Source: Spirochaeta sp.
GTDB taxonomy: Bacteria > Spirochaetota > Spirochaetia > DSM-2461
Assembly: GCA_030635565.1 (NCBI GenBank)
Contig: DAOVYP010000138.1
Coordinates: forward strand, 1 to 6,342
DNA: 6,342 nucleotides
Direction: 5' to 3'
The notes beneath the pieces were generated by a model. The model saw only the letters and a program-made list of their open reading frames with translations. It ran no database searches and was not told where the DNA came from. Shown piece by piece: positions 5,771 through 6,342 of this stretch (its first letter is position 1; every line of letters starts with the position of its first letter). The position numbers and the translations under genes are program-made.

Positions 5771-6121
5771 ATGCCGGAAGCAAGAATTATTGATGAAACG
5801 GGCCGTATCGGACCGTGGACTGAAACCTTAAGGGAAGTCCTGGGAGCGGCGGGCTATGGCATTACCGGACCTGAAAATGAGCATGCCGGCCTGACCGTCC
5901 TGCTCTACCCTGAAGACTCTGGAACAGGAGAAGAGCAGTATTCAGGTGATCTTCTGGTACTTGCGGTTCCCCGGGATCAGTCCGGAGCGGTATCTGAGCC
6001 CTCCAGAACCGAAGTCATCGGGACTCACCGACTGAAGGCCAGGCATCATCTGAGAGAAATCCAGGTTTCTCAAGCCCTTGCCGATGAATTGCGTCCGTTG
6101 ATAAATCTCTTTATCAACTGA
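5771..6121 (+). CDS. Hypothetical protein, third gene of the DsrE-TusA unit
   Basis: I do not recognise the family. From ATG 5771 the product has 116 residues (128 if the unsupported ATG at 5735 is used), is mildly acidic and probably cytosolic, with no signal peptide or membrane segment. It looks alpha/beta: a helix with the only tryptophan (Trp16, about 15-28), a strand GLTVLLYP (40-47), a polar loop, a strand DLLVLAVPR (60-68), a His- and Arg-rich stretch THRLKARHHLREIQ (85-98) and a C-terminal helix (99-114). It contains no cysteine, so it cannot carry a persulfide as its neighbours can; a scaffold, regulatory or nucleotide-sensing role is conceivable but not shown. It lies 79 bases after the tusA stop with no convincing promoter or terminator between, so co-transcription is likely. 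The codon pattern and good ribosome site support a real gene. Confidence 0.75.
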   Translation: MPEARIIDETGRIGPWTETLREVLGAAGYGITGPENEHAGLTVLLYPEDSGTGEEQYSGDLLVLAVPRDQSGAVSEPSRTEVIGTHRLKARHHLREIQVSQALADELRPLINLFIN

Positions 6122-6147
6122 GGTTCTTGCAAAATTACCTCAACTGA
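6114..6147. repeat. Short repeats at the end of the sulfur operon (TCAACTGA direct repeat; TGAGGT/ACCTCA inverted repeat)
   Basis: TCAACTGA occurs at 6114-6121 and again at 6140-6147. Overlapping them, TGAGGT (6119-6124) and ACCTCA (6137-6142) could form a 6-bp stem with a 12-base loop that starts at the stop codon of the hypothetical gene. No U-run follows, so it is a poor intrinsic terminator; a role in mRNA 3'-end stability is possible. Confidence 0.25.
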
Positions 6148-6260
6148 TTACATATGAAACATAAAAACTCGTCTTTTGCAGTTCAAGTGACATAATAAGC
6201 CTATAACTGCTTACCATACAATAATATATTGGAACCAGGAAAGCTCAGAAAGTTGTTGTG
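6148..6260. other. A+T-rich intergenic region with no gene seen
   Basis: Stops interrupt all frames and base composition drops to A+T-rich. A 5-bp TAAGC/GCTTA hairpin with an 8-base loop lies at 6196-6213, and TTTTGCA (6174-6180) is complementary to TGCAAAA at 6128-6134. If the two flanking genes converge, transcription from both sides must end here, but neither hairpin is followed by a convincing T-run on either strand. Confidence 0.4.
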
Positions 6261-6342
6261 TTATTTGTCATTTTTCTTGGATCCGGCAATTATTTTTTTG
6301 ATATCTCCAGCAGTCCGGTATTTCCGGCTGAAATCAACTCTC
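6261..6342 (-). CDS. C-terminal fragment of an unidentified protein (partial, continues past right edge)
   Basis: Read on the minus strand, an open frame enters from the right edge at 6341 and ends with TAA at 6263-6261. It gives 26 residues: RVDFSRKYRTAGDIKKII followed by a lysine-rich tail ending KKNDK. The basic, polar tail looks like a normal protein C-terminus and the frame is open throughout, but 81 bases are too few to prove coding or identify a family. If real, the gene converges on the sulfur operon. Confidence 0.35.
   Translation of the reverse strand, partial: RVDFSRKYRTAGDIKKIIAGSKKNDK

Overview
The window comes from a bacterial chromosome that is densely packed and mostly about 48-50% G+C by eye. 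It holds two transcription blocks facing away from each other across a 134-base divergent region (3497-3630), and a possible convergent gene just enters at the right edge. The ApbE-type membrane-anchored flavin transferase, the YihY/BrkB-family membrane protein and the DsrE/TusA pair would suit a Gram-negative or spirochaete-like anaerobe or facultative organism. No marker gene fixes the taxon, so this is a weak inference. There is no rRNA, tRNA, CRISPR array or insertion sequence that I can see.

Left block, minus strand, read right to left: an ApbE-family FAD:protein FMN transferase (2420-3496), a YihY/BrkB-family six-helix membrane protein with a C-terminal winged-helix-like tail (1173-2423), and the first 392 codons of an M.TaqI/Eco57I-type N6-adenine DNA methyltransferase (1-1176, running off the left edge). 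Neighbouring genes share four bases at each junction (ATGA, then GTGA), so the three are almost certainly one translationally coupled transcript. The methyltransferase fragment was found by translating the minus strand to the window edge; it has no stop inside the window.

Divergent region 3497-3630: two inverted repeats of identical geometry (6-base arms, 11-base spacers) and a weak promoter-like match for the apbE side. No strong promoter is visible for the right-hand gene.

Right block, plus strand: a 12-helix major facilitator transporter (3631-4869), then a probable separate operon with its own sigma-70-like promoter (4905-4933), a short leader made almost wholly of a 6-bp hairpin (4947-4963), and three small genes. 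These are a DsrE-like protein (4978-5457), a TusA-like sulfur carrier (5467-5691) and an unrecognised 116-residue cysteine-free protein (5771-6121). The first two belong to families that move persulfide sulfur between cysteines, so the operon is probably a small sulfur-relay or redox module with an uncharacterised third member.

Region 6122-6260 is A+T-rich and non-coding as far as I can see, with short repeats but no convincing terminator. At 6261-6342 the minus strand carries what looks like the last 26 codons of another gene.
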